A stretch of DNA of 64,000 nt, from positions 1 through 64,000 of the forward strand of contig NZ_CAJYGQ010000011.1 of assembly GCF_913773635.1 (NCBI RefSeq). The letters run 5' to 3'. Position numbers and translations under genes: made by a program. Under the pieces are notes generated by a model. It was given only the letters and a program-made list of their open reading frames with translations. It was not told where the DNA came from and ran no database searches. Origin of the DNA: an uncultured Mucilaginibacter sp. (GTDB lineage: Bacteria; Bacteroidota; Bacteroidia; Sphingobacteriales; Sphingobacteriaceae). Below, in pieces: positions 37,168 to 46,132 of this stretch. The number at the start of each line of letters is the position of its first letter. Positions within the stretch are counted from its first letter, which is position 1.

Positions 37168-37787
37168 AAAGATGAGCCTTTTAAAACTTGCCTTTGTTTG
37201 TACATACGCTGCCAATCAAAAAAGCCAAAAATAGCCACGATAAACAGGAAGATGGTTAAAGCAGCAAACAAGGCAAGGTTTTTATGAAACAAAAGTGGTA
37301 TGGCAAACAAGTTTGACAGGTTGAGCACCAACCAGTTTTCAATACGCCTGCGGGCCAGCAACCAGGTACCTGCCCATGCAGTTGATGATACAAAGGCATC
37401 CCAAACAGGTACTGTTGAGGTAGTGAAGTGATGTAACAAAAGATAAATTAAGCCCCACCCTCCTACTGCAATAAGTATGGTTACAAGCCACTCATTACGT
37501 GTTGCCCAGGCTACTTGCATTGGTGCCTCATTACCGCGCTGTACCCAAATATACCAGCCGTAAATACTCATTATTACATAGTACATACTCAAGGCCGATT
37601 CGGCATACAAGCCAACCTTAAGCAAGAGCACAATACTAATTGCCGAACCGCCTATACCAGCCGGGTAAAGCCAAACCTTGTTTTTTCGCGCAAGCAGCAC
37701 CTCGGTTACCCCAAGCAGCACAGCAAGCCACTCCCAAAAAGTGGTTTGCCGCATTTGCTCAATAAATAGTTGTATCCAGTGCTGCAT
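37164..37787 (-). CDS. pnuT: PnuC-family vitamin permease, probable thiamine transporter PnuT
   Basis: 207 residues with about seven membrane segments. The conserved MYYVIMSIYGWYIWVQRGNE (with WATRNEW after it) and a C-terminal NWLVLNLSNLFAIPLLFHKN are typical of the PnuC facilitators for vitamins, whose substrate is phosphorylated inside the cell. Family members that carry thiamine are called PnuT and in Bacteroidota often sit behind a TPP riboswitch with a TonB receptor, as here. The riboswitch and receptor lie upstream on the same strand (50 bases between genes), so thiamine is the best call; nicotinamide riboside is the alternative. Confidence 0.85.
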   Translation of the reverse strand: MQHWIQLFIEQMRQTTFWEWLAVLLGVTEVLLARKNKVWLYPAGIGGSAISIVLLLKVGLYAESALSMYYVIMSIYGWYIWVQRGNEAPMQVAWATRNEWLVTILIAVGGWGLIYLLLHHFTTSTVPVWDAFVSSTAWAGTWLLARRRIENWLVLNLSNLFAIPLLFHKNLALFAALTIFLFIVAIFGFFDWQRMYKQRQVLKGSSL

Positions 37788-37837
37788 AGTCGCTACTCTT
37801 TAATCCTCCTTTATCAAGGTGAATTTTGTTATATGTA

Positions 37838-40333
37838 TTAAAATTTTAAGCTCAGGGATGCTAAAAAGTTACGTGGTGCCTGTGGGAAGAAATAATTATA
37901 GTTATACACGTAATTACCGCTTACCTCTGCATAAGTAGCTCCGTTTGATTCATACTTTGTGCTAAATATATTGTTTACAAGTAGCGTAACGCCAATATTT
38001 TTCACGCCCTTAACAGCAAAATTATAGCTAAGCCTTACATCGTTAACAAAATAGCCATTCAAATAACGGTTGGTAGCATAGCGGTTGCCTGCCAATTCAG
38101 GATCAATGGTATAACCCACCGGGTTTTGGTTTGATGTGTTATCAAAATACTGACGGCTTACCACTTTGCTCAGTAAAGCAATTTCGGCTCCTTTAACGGG
38201 GCGGAAGCTTATCTCGCTACCACCAATAAATGATGGCGAAAACGGCAAATCTGTTTTATCATACTGCTGCTCTACAAACACACCTTTACCTGCCCCCAAC
38301 ACTTGCTTATAATCTTTAACTTTGTTTGTGCTTAATGTGGCATTTGCAGCCCACGATAGTTGTTGTGTTATGTTAACCCGGCCGTCTAACTCAACACCTG
38401 CGCGGTAGCTGTTATCAACATTGGTGCGTATGTTTGCGCCAACATCATTAAGTGCACCGGTTAGCACCAGCTGATTTTTGTACAGCATATAAAAGCCGTT
38501 TACACCCGCGCTAAAGGTTTTACCTGCAATACGGTAACCAGCTTCGAAATCTTTTAAGTTTTCAGATTTAGGGCGGCTTTGCGGAGTTGAATTAGTAAAG
38601 TCGTTACGGTTTGGTTCGTGGTTACCTACCGAAAATGATGCGTATACGTTACTGCTGCTGCTTATATTATAGGTTACACCTGCCTTAGGATTGTAAAAAT
38701 TCATTACAGCATTTTGCTGCACGTTGTCCCTGTTTCTGTCGAAACCTAAAAACGAGTAATTGATGCGGCGGTACTGCATATCAGCATACAGCAAAAACTC
38801 ACCTACGTTCCATTCTCCGCGTGTAAAAACGTTTAAATCGGTTTTCTTGGCATCATTGCGGTAGTATTCAAAATCGGGCGTTATACCTGCGGTTTGAGCG
38901 GTATAAATTACATTACCAAAGTGATTGCCTTTGTATTCATTATAAGCGCCTCCTAAAATTAAGTTTGTGCTGGTTTCGGGGCGGTAGTTTAATGAGTAGG
39001 TCAATCCGTAAAAATCATTGTCTAACCATAGACGGCGGGCCAAATCAGTATTGGTAATTTTTGTGCCGTTCACAATTGCGGGCTCTATACCGTAACCTTC
39101 CTTAAGGTCCTGATCTTTTTTATATTCTTCATAATAACCACCGCCTTTGGTATAATGCAGTGCTCCGCTGAATGACAACTTTGAACTTAATATCTGGTCA
39201 ACCAGTAATTGATAATGGTTTTGCTGATAATTATCTACCTGATCTTTATAAAATAACGCTTTACTGTAGTCATCTCCCGAAATTTGTCCCAGTTCGTTAT
39301 AACGGCGTACATCTTTCACCCCTATTGAAGCAGCGTAAGCCGGATCGCCGATTATATAGTCGGGTATACCGTTCCAGGCCTGGTAAGTGCGCTCGCGGCC
39401 GGCAAAAACATTGGCACGCACTGTGGTTGATTTGCCGTAGTAAGCACCACTTAAATAATATGATTTCAAGTTTGATGCTGCACGGTCAATATAACCATCA
39501 GATGCGATGCGTGACAGGCGGGCGTCTACACTAAAATGGTTATTCAATAAACCGGTTCCGACCATTACTGTATTTTTAACCGTACCATATGAGCCGGCAG
39601 AGGTATTAATTTCGGCATAAGCACTATCCTGGCGGGTTGTTGTCTGTATATTAAGGCTGGCTCCGAAAGCGCTTGCACCGTTAGTAGATGTTCCTACACC
39701 GCGTTGTATCTGGATGTTGTTCACTGATGAGGCAAAATCAGGCAGATTTACGAAGAAGCTTCCCTGACTCTCGGCATCATTAAGCGGAATGCCGTTTACC
39801 GTTACGTTGATACGGGTACCGTCTGATCCGCGAATACGCAAACCGGTATAGCCAACTCCAGCGCCAGCGTCTGATGTGGTAACTACCGACGGGGTTTGGT
39901 TAAGCAGGTAAGGTAAATCCTGCCCTAGGTTGTTTTTTTGTATATCGGCCTTTTTTAAGTTGGTGAATGCCGTGGGCGATTTGGCTGACGCCCGGGTGGC
40001 TATTACCGTTACTTCATCAGCAATAAAATCTGCCGGTACAAGCGCTATATTGATGTTAACATCACCACTCAAGCTAAACGTTTTATTTATAGCCATGTAG
40101 CCAACGTAACTAACTTTAAGCGCATAATCACCTGCTTTTAGCTCCTTAAATTCATAATTGCCATTAGCACCGGTAACGGCACTGGGTTTGGCTTGTAAGC
40201 TCTGTAAAATAACAGTGGCACCGGCTAAAGGCTTACCGGTAAGCTCATTGGTGATTTTTCCGGATACGGAAAACTGGGCTGCAGCAATAACGGGCAGCAG
40301 AAGGGCAACAAATGCCAAAAATAAATTTTTCAA
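37838..40333 (-). CDS. TonB-dependent outer-membrane receptor, probable thiamine transporter
   Basis: 831 residues. Signal peptide (1-20, IAAAQ), a carboxypeptidase-regulatory-like domain (about 23-105, GKITNELTGKPLAGATVILQ), and the plug (about 118-230). The barrel ends at the C-terminal LASLSLKF. No STN domain is present, so it should not signal through FecR. Control is instead by the TPP riboswitch in its leader at 40412-40570, which identifies thiamine, a thiamine phosphate or a precursor as likely cargo. The pnuT-like permease gene follows directly, giving outer- and inner-membrane steps in one message. Confidence 0.93.
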   Translation of the reverse strand: MKNLFLAFVALLLPVIAAAQFSVSGKITNELTGKPLAGATVILQSLQAKPSAVTGANGNYEFKELKAGDYALKVSYVGYMAINKTFSLSGDVNINIALVPADFIADEVTVIATRASAKSPTAFTNLKKADIQKNNLGQDLPYLLNQTPSVVTTSDAGAGVGYTGLRIRGSDGTRINVTVNGIPLNDAESQGSFFVNLPDFASSVNNIQIQRGVGTSTNGASAFGASLNIQTTTRQDSAYAEINTSAGSYGTVKNTVMVGTGLLNNHFSVDARLSRIASDGYIDRAASNLKSYYLSGAYYGKSTTVRANVFAGRERTYQAWNGIPDYIIGDPAYAASIGVKDVRRYNELGQISGDDYSKALFYKDQVDNYQQNHYQLLVDQILSSKLSFSGALHYTKGGGYYEEYKKDQDLKEGYGIEPAIVNGTKITNTDLARRLWLDNDFYGLTYSLNYRPETSTNLILGGAYNEYKGNHFGNVIYTAQTAGITPDFEYYRNDAKKTDLNVFTRGEWNVGEFLLYADMQYRRINYSFLGFDRNRDNVQQNAVMNFYNPKAGVTYNISSSSNVYASFSVGNHEPNRNDFTNSTPQSRPKSENLKDFEAGYRIAGKTFSAGVNGFYMLYKNQLVLTGALNDVGANIRTNVDNSYRAGVELDGRVNITQQLSWAANATLSTNKVKDYKQVLGAGKGVFVEQQYDKTDLPFSPSFIGGSEISFRPVKGAEIALLSKVVSRQYFDNTSNQNPVGYTIDPELAGNRYATNRYLNGYFVNDVRLSYNFAVKGVKNIGVTLLVNNIFSTKYESNGATYAEVSGNYVYNYNYFFPQAPRNFLASLSLKF

Positions 40334-40411
40334 ATTTTTGTGAACACAAAACGCGTTAAACCATCTGCCCGTTAAGGGTGTAAATTACGTGCAGTACACT
40401 TAACATTTTAC

Positions 40412-40570
40412 CTCGTCCCTACGCCGGCATTACCCGGATCAGGTGCAACTCTTCGCGGTTTATTTGCCGGGAGAACGCTTTTGCGCTACCCCTTAAAGTA
40501 TCCGGAGAGTTTGGGTATGATCTCAGCCTGTCTTTCAGTTTGATTGCTCAAAGCAAGGCACCCCTTAAGA
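40412..40570 (-). ncRNA. TPP riboswitch (THI element)
   Basis: On the minus strand the conserved blocks appear in order: GGGGTGCC, GCTGAGATCATACCC, ACCTGATCCGGGTAATGCC and GGCGTAGGGA. These are the signature segments of the thiamine pyrophosphate aptamer. P3 is extended and includes a small GCGCAAAAGCG hairpin. It lies 79 bases before the TonB receptor start. A later stretch at 40372-40380 can pair with the 5' aptamer strand (40559-40568), a possible expression platform. TPP should lower expression of the operon. Boundaries are approximate. Confidence 0.93.
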
Positions 40571-40641
40571 AATTATGAGGCAAATATAGTCTTTGTGATC
40601 AGCAATGCAATTTTTGCGTTCACTTTTTAGCAAATTAACAA

Positions 40642-42375
40642 TTACATGGCCGGGCGGGCATTTGTTATTCCGCTTCCGTTAATAAAAAATGTATTAACTG
40701 TTACGGGCAACCTTCCGGCTGCAGTTATTTGCCTGGTTATAACTTTTGTAGCGGCACGCTGCATGCCATCATCCTTTTGATAGCACGCCAATAAGGCACC
40801 TGCTTTTTCAATACCCGGCAACGTACCTAAAGTGTATGGGTTAGCAAAAACACTTAAAACTGAGTTTGGGTAAGCTGCCAGTTGTACAATTCCGTTTTTC
40901 ACATCGGTACCAAAATCAAGCTTACTTTGCGGCCGCAGGCGGTTATCATGCACCCCAATTATTATTTGAGTAAATCCTCTAACATCACTTAAAAGTTTAT
41001 TTACCTGGGCAGCCGATGCATTTTTTTCGAGGTTGAACTGTACGTTGTTAAGATACGTTTGGGCCAACTGCTGCTGATAAACTGTTTTGGAACCAGACCC
41101 GATACTAATGAGCGCAGTACGCTGGTAAGGGCTGTACAATTGCAAAACGTTATCCTGCAATAACGTTACGGCCGCATCACTCAGTTGCTGAACCAGATCT
41201 TTGGCATCATTGCGGTTCAGGTCTTGTGGTATATTATTTAAATCGGCAGGTTTGTAAGTAGCCAGCCCGGCAAAGTATTTAGCTGCCAAAACCTTTTTAA
41301 CCTTGGCATCAAGTTCTTCCTCCTTAATATCGCCATGCCTTACAGCACGTTTTATTTTCCTTATAGCTCTACAAGAGTTTTGTGATAACTCAATTACATC
41401 ATTGCCAGCCATAAATGCCCTTAAATCAGCCTCACCATCAGGAAAGTATTTTACTACACCTTTCATCTCCATGGCATCAGAGTATATCAGTCCTTTAAAG
41501 CCGAGGCTGTCACGCAACAGGCCGGTAACAATAGGTTTTGATAATGATGATGGAAGATTCTTGGTAGCATCTAAAGCCGGGATGCTCATATGCGCCACCA
41601 TTACACCGCTTATACCTGCTTCAATAGCTTGTTTAAAAGGATATTCTTCAAGGCTGTCTAAACGCTGTTTACTGAAATTGAGCAGGGGCAAATCATAGTG
41701 TGAATCAACCTCAGTATCGCCATGTCCCGGAAAATGCTTGGCAGATGTTAACAAACCAGCATCTTGCATTCCCTGCATGTAAGCAATAGACCGCATGGAT
41801 ACCTTGTACTTATCATCGCCAAAAGAGCGATAGTTTATTACCGGGTTATTAGGGTTATTGTTAACATCAACAACAGGAGCAAAATTTATATGCAAGCCCA
41901 GGCGTTTGAAATCATACGCAATTTCGCGGCCCATTTGCTTTATGAGTTTTTCATCCTGTATGGCACCAAGTGTCATTTGGTAAGGGTATGAGGTAGTAGA
42001 GTCTAAACGCATACCCAAACCCCACTCGCCGTCCATGGCTACCAGCAATGGTATGGGCGATAGTTTTTGATACTCGTTAGTCAGCGCTGCCTGCCTTACC
42101 GGCCCGCCCTGAAAAAATACGATGCCGCCGGGTTGCTCCTTTTTAATTACCCTTGCAACCGAATCAGAATAAGCTTTTCCTTTATTAGTGTGAGCACGTA
42201 TGAAAAACAACTGCGATACCTTATGCTTGCGGTTGAGCTTTTTAAAAACAGAGTCAACCCAATGGTTGGACGCATTTAATGAAGATATATAATCGGGCTG
42301 TTGCTGCTGTGCTATAACATTACCGGTTAGCAGCAGGGATAGGCTTGTAAAAATAAGTCGTACTTTGGGTATCAT
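40642..42375 (-). CDS. Secreted GH3 beta-N-acetylhexosaminidase (NagZ-like)
   Basis: 577 residues with a signal peptide (1-22, NVIAQ). The catalytic GH3 barrel covers about 40-390. KHFPGHGD (213-220) with TEVDSHYDLP supplies the Asp224-His226 pair of the NagZ acid/base loop, and YSDAMEM gives the nucleophile D300. The rest (about 400-577) is a second, GH3-C-like alpha/beta domain. Many Bacteroidota homologues carry a C-terminal serine-beta-lactamase-like domain, which is missing here. NagZ removes N-acetylglucosamine from muropeptides. It may act on peptidoglycan or other beta-GlcNAc glycans in the periplasm. MurQ is encoded at 60.9 kb in the same window. Confidence 0.9.
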   Translation of the reverse strand: MIPKVRLIFTSLSLLLTGNVIAQQQQPDYISSLNASNHWVDSVFKKLNRKHKVSQLFFIRAHTNKGKAYSDSVARVIKKEQPGGIVFFQGGPVRQAALTNEYQKLSPIPLLVAMDGEWGLGMRLDSTTSYPYQMTLGAIQDEKLIKQMGREIAYDFKRLGLHINFAPVVDVNNNPNNPVINYRSFGDDKYKVSMRSIAYMQGMQDAGLLTSAKHFPGHGDTEVDSHYDLPLLNFSKQRLDSLEEYPFKQAIEAGISGVMVAHMSIPALDATKNLPSSLSKPIVTGLLRDSLGFKGLIYSDAMEMKGVVKYFPDGEADLRAFMAGNDVIELSQNSCRAIRKIKRAVRHGDIKEEELDAKVKKVLAAKYFAGLATYKPADLNNIPQDLNRNDAKDLVQQLSDAAVTLLQDNVLQLYSPYQRTALISIGSGSKTVYQQQLAQTYLNNVQFNLEKNASAAQVNKLLSDVRGFTQIIIGVHDNRLRPQSKLDFGTDVKNGIVQLAAYPNSVLSVFANPYTLGTLPGIEKAGALLACYQKDDGMQRAATKVITRQITAAGRLPVTVNTFFINGSGITNARPAM

Positions 42376-42534
42376 CGTGCCTGTTTGTTAGGTCAAAAAT
42401 AAATAACCTGCACATCATTAACGCTAAAAAGCAGCAATGTTTAGCTAACTCAAAAAATATTTTCACAACCTGCAATAAACCAAGCCGCATTTTAAGCATC
42501 TATAAATCATTGCATATGAATAAAAACTAACACA

Positions 42535-43179
42535 ATGATGAAAAAGATATTTTTTGCCGCTGCCTTTGTACTGCTCATAGCCGGTACGGCCGATGCCCAG
42601 CGCCGGGGTTACAGAAAGCAGCGTTCGTCTGATGATTTTTACCAACCCCGCGTTGGTCTTACCGGTGGCTTAAACATTGCTAATACTGTAAGTTCACGCA
42701 ACTCTGACTTTAGTACCGATACCAAGTTAGGCGCAAATTTTGGTTTGTACATTGATATACCCATTGTTTACCCGCTATCTTTTCAACCCGAAATTTTGTA
42801 CTCGCAAAAAGGCTATAGGGCTAATACCATATACGGCGATTTTGCCCAGCGCGCCAATTTTATTGACGTTCCTATTTTGGCAAAGCTGAGGTTAGCACCA
42901 TCATTTAATGTAGTTGTTGGTCCGCAGGTTTCCTTTTTAATGAATACACGCAACACCTATTATGACGGGTTTGACGTAATACAACAAAGCAAGTACACTT
43001 ACAATGGCGATAAAACGTTTGTTGGCGGCGTTGTAGGCGTAGCGTTAGATTTAAACCGCAATGTTGAGCTGAGAGGCCGCTACACTATAGATTTTCAAGA
43101 GAATAACCCCAACGGCACATCGGGTGTGCCAGACTACAGGAACCAGGTTTGGCAAGTGGGTTTAGGATTTAAGTTTTAG
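42535..43179 (+). CDS. Small outer-membrane beta-barrel protein (PorT family)
   Basis: 214 residues with a signal peptide (1-21, TADAQ). Repeated amphipathic strands (VGLTGGLNIANTVSSRNSDF, ANFGLYIDIPIVYPLSFQPE, FIDVPILAKLRLAPSFNVVV) end in the C-terminal WQVGLGFKF, as in eight- to ten-stranded barrels of the PorT/OMP_b-brl_2 group. Exact role is unknown; such proteins often bind surface glycans or assist secretion. Single gene divergent from the GH3 gene, with a terminator following. Confidence 0.85.
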   Translation: MMKKIFFAAAFVLLIAGTADAQRRGYRKQRSSDDFYQPRVGLTGGLNIANTVSSRNSDFSTDTKLGANFGLYIDIPIVYPLSFQPEILYSQKGYRANTIYGDFAQRANFIDVPILAKLRLAPSFNVVVGPQVSFLMNTRNTYYDGFDVIQQSKYTYNGDKTFVGGVVGVALDLNRNVELRGRYTIDFQENNPNGTSGVPDYRNQVWQVGLGFKF

Positions 43180-43205
43180 CCGTTCCTGTTTTAATTCATC
43201 AATTG

Positions 43206-43237
43206 GGTCGTCCGGTTTTCCGGGCGGCCTTTTTTTT
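43206..43237 (+). terminator. Intrinsic terminator of the beta-barrel gene
   Basis: GGTCGTCCGG (43206-43215) pairs with CCGGGCGGCC (43220-43229) through two G-T pairs, with a TTTT loop, followed by eight T residues that reach the stop region of the next, convergent gene. Confidence 0.8.
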
Positions 43238-44186
43238 ATTTCAATATACTCTTCAACCACCGTTTAAAGCGCTTGCTACGCTTATTATATTTGCGGTGCC
43301 GGGCTTCAAGATCAAATTCGTGGCTTAGCGTAAATAAATCTGCCTGTTTTTGAGGAAGTATAAAATCAGGATGTACTATTTCATCTGGTAAAGACTGCAA
43401 AGGCGTGTTCGCGAAATCATTTGCAGTATCGGCCGTATGCGTTGCACCCTGCCCGTAACCAATGTTACTAATTAAATTAACGTTAGGAATAACCGAAAGC
43501 CCGTTGTTAAAAAAGTTGAGAAAGGTAAGCTGGTAATCCCAGGTATCAATACGCCCTGCTTTTACCTCCTTAAATATCACTTCCCAGCTATCAAGTATTA
43601 AATGATCGTCAAATATGTTGGCCAGTTGCTGCCTCACCAAAGCATCATCATAGCGGGTAAGGTTTTTATCATACTCCTGCCAAACCCGGCGCCAACCAGC
43701 CCAACCCCATACATGAGTTAAATTAGAGTAATAGTAGGCCCCGTTACCCCAATTGCGGCCTTTTTGCAAGTTACTGCCCCCTATATGTCTTATCCGCGTG
43801 TCGTGCCGGTATTTATCGAGCATTACATCGCAAAACTTAAAAAAATCGTTTGCCGGTAAACAGTCGTCTTCTAAAATAATGCCTTCGGCTTCATTTTCAA
43901 AAAACCAGGTTATGGCTGTTGATACTGCTTCTTTACAACCTAAATTACTCTCGCTGTAAAGTGTTTCTACTTCGCACGGCCAGTTAATTTCATCAGTAAT
44001 TTGGCGCACTTGTTTACAAAGAGCTTCCTCTTCAGGCTTGTTGTTCCTGGGGCCATCAGCAGCAACATACAGACGCGGCGGCCTGGCATTCCTTATTTGT
44101 TCAAACACTTGCCTTGTGGTGTGGGGCCGGTTAAATACAATAAACAACACGGCTGATTGTGTTTGATAAGTTGCTGTGCTTGTCAT
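43236..44186 (-). CDS. Glycosyltransferase family 2-like protein (nucleotide-diphospho-sugar transferase)
   Basis: 316 residues with a GT-A fold. FIVFNRPHTTRQVFEQIRNA opens the Rossmann half, EGIILEDDCLPANDFFKF contains the DxD-like metal motif (EDDCL), and VWGWAGWRRVWQEYDKNL follows. The basic C-terminal tail (RKYNKRSKRFKRWLKSILK) may touch the membrane surface. This is the family often labelled hemolysin-like or sugar transferase. It overlaps the ABC transporter gene by one base (TGATG), so it belongs to the same operon. The donor and acceptor sugar are unknown; a glycan or lipid-linked precursor exported by the ABC protein is a fair guess. Confidence 0.83.
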   Translation of the reverse strand: MTSTATYQTQSAVLFIVFNRPHTTRQVFEQIRNARPPRLYVAADGPRNNKPEEEALCKQVRQITDEINWPCEVETLYSESNLGCKEAVSTAITWFFENEAEGIILEDDCLPANDFFKFCDVMLDKYRHDTRIRHIGGSNLQKGRNWGNGAYYYSNLTHVWGWAGWRRVWQEYDKNLTRYDDALVRQQLANIFDDHLILDSWEVIFKEVKAGRIDTWDYQLTFLNFFNNGLSVIPNVNLISNIGYGQGATHTADTANDFANTPLQSLPDEIVHPDFILPQKQADLFTLSHEFDLEARHRKYNKRSKRFKRWLKSILK

Positions 44187-46030
44187 CAGCCTTCGGTTTG
44201 AAAGGTTTGCATATCAATAAGGCGCTTGTATAATCCGTTTTTTTGAAGCAGTTCATAGTGGGTACCCTGCTCGGCAACATTTCCGCTCTCGATAACTATA
44301 ATTATATCGGCATTTTGTATAGTGCTTAGTCTATGCGCAATAATAACCGAGGTACGATCTTTCATCAGGTTGTTAAGTGCTTCCTGTACTAACTTTTCCG
44401 ATTCGGTATCAAGTGCAGAGGTTGCCTCATCAAGCAGCATTACAGGCGGGTTGCTTAAAACAGCACGGGCAATACATATACGCTGTTTTTGTCCGCCCGA
44501 TAGTTTTGTTCCCCTGTCGCCAATGGAGGTTTGATAGCCCTCCTCGGTATTCATTATGAATTCGTGCGCGTTAGCAATGCGCGCCGCAGCTTCAACCTGC
44601 TCGGCCGATGCCCCGGGCTTGCCAAATGCAATGTTGTTGAATATTGTATCATTAAACAATATCGATTCCTGGTTAACCACACCTAATAAAGCACGCAATG
44701 ATTCCATTGTGATTTGCTTGATGTTTTCCCCGTCAACCAATATCTCACCGCTTTTAACATCAGTAAATCGGGGTATCAAATCCATAATGGTTGACTTACC
44801 CCCGCCAGACGGCCCTACCAATGCTACCGTTTTCCCTGCAGGAACCTTGAAAGATATGTTATGCAAAACCTCCCTATCGCCATAAGCGAAAGAAACGTTG
44901 TTAAACTCTATAGCACTTTTAAAACCTGTTATAACGCTGGCATTTTCAGCATCGTTAATGGCCGGTTTTTCGTCAATAAGTTCCAGCACACGTTCACCGG
45001 CTGCAATACCGGAATGTATGGTGGTAAACGAATCGGATATGGCTTTAGCGGGCCGCATGAGCTGCGAAAAAATGGCTATATAGGCAATAAAGTCTGATGC
45101 GGAAAGCGCCGACTGGTGAGTAAGCACCAAATAACCACCATACAACACAATACCGGATACCATTATAATACTCATAGTTTCAGACACCGGTGAGGCCAGT
45201 TGCTGCCGACGCGCCATGGCCTTTACTACCTTAGTGTAGCGCTTGTTTTCTTCATGAAACTTTTCTTTGATATGATCAGTGGCATTAAAGGCTTTAACTA
45301 TTTTAATTCCGGTTAAAGCCTCATCAAGATAACTGATCATGTTGCTGTAAATTTGCTGCGCCATAACGGCCTGTGCCTTCAATTTTTTTACAATGCGTGA
45401 TATTACAAAACCAGCAACAGGCACTACCAATAATGAAAAAACTGTCAGTTTAAATGACCATGCAAAAAGTGTTACCAAGTAAAATATGAGCTGAAGTGGC
45501 TCTTTAAAAATAACCTGCAAGGTACCTGTAACTGAAAACTGAACAGTTTGCACATCTGAAGTTACCTTTGCCATTATATTTCCTTTGCGCTCGTTGTTGA
45601 AATATCCCAGGTGCAAGTTCATGACGTTATTAAAAACCGAGCGGCGGATATTCAGTAATGTATGGTTACGCATATTCTCCATAGTGCGCTGAGCAAGATA
45701 CTTGAACACGTTAGCAAGTATTACTGATACTACTATAACACCGCAAACAAACTGCAAAGCCCCCCATGCACCATAGCGGTGCACAATTAAATCAACATAA
45801 TAATTGAAGTAGGCACTCAAATCAAGAATAGAAGGCGCACCATTTGTGACAGCCTGACTTGCAGCGGGTCCGCATTTGTCTTTTTCTGAAAATAGTGTTT
45901 GAAGCAAGGGAGCTAGAAGCGCTAAGTTCAGCGTGTTAAAGAACACCGCAAAAATGGTGAAGATAATATAGGGTATGGCAAACTTTTCAATGGGTTTGGC
46001 AAAGGAAAGTAACCTGAAGTACGTTTTCAT
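44186..46030 (-). CDS. ABC transporter, fused permease and ATP-binding (MsbA-like exporter)
   Basis: 614 residues. Six membrane helices (about 20-330) followed by the nucleotide-binding domain with Walker A GPSGGGKST, signature LSGGQKQR, Walker B VMLLDEATSALD and H-loop IIAHRLSTI. MsbA-like half transporters form dimers and flip lipid-linked glycans or lipids across the inner membrane. The membrane domain has a hydrophilic insertion near DKCGPAASQAVTNGAPSILD not seen in E. coli MsbA. The -7 box at 46049-46056 is about 20 bases upstream. The GT2-like gene follows with a 1-base overlap. Substrate is inferred. Confidence 0.93.
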   Translation of the reverse strand: MKTYFRLLSFAKPIEKFAIPYIIFTIFAVFFNTLNLALLAPLLQTLFSEKDKCGPAASQAVTNGAPSILDLSAYFNYYVDLIVHRYGAWGALQFVCGVIVVSVILANVFKYLAQRTMENMRNHTLLNIRRSVFNNVMNLHLGYFNNERKGNIMAKVTSDVQTVQFSVTGTLQVIFKEPLQLIFYLVTLFAWSFKLTVFSLLVVPVAGFVISRIVKKLKAQAVMAQQIYSNMISYLDEALTGIKIVKAFNATDHIKEKFHEENKRYTKVVKAMARRQQLASPVSETMSIIMVSGIVLYGGYLVLTHQSALSASDFIAYIAIFSQLMRPAKAISDSFTTIHSGIAAGERVLELIDEKPAINDAENASVITGFKSAIEFNNVSFAYGDREVLHNISFKVPAGKTVALVGPSGGGKSTIMDLIPRFTDVKSGEILVDGENIKQITMESLRALLGVVNQESILFNDTIFNNIAFGKPGASAEQVEAAARIANAHEFIMNTEEGYQTSIGDRGTKLSGGQKQRICIARAVLSNPPVMLLDEATSALDTESEKLVQEALNNLMKDRTSVIIAHRLSTIQNADIIIVIESGNVAEQGTHYELLQKNGLYKRLIDMQTFQTEG

Positions 46031-46048
46031 TTAAAATATATAAGCCTG

Positions 46049-46056
46049 CAAAATTA
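46049..46056 (-). promoter_or_regulatory. -7 box of the ABC transporter operon
   Basis: The minus strand reads TAATTTTG, a match to TAnnTTTG, ending 19 bases before the ATG at 46030. Confidence 0.5.
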
Positions 46057-46132
46057 GGTAAATTATATGGCACTTGGTTTCAGGTGCCTTTTAACTAATA
46101 GTGCACATTTTAAGAGATAGGGAATCCTTTAC

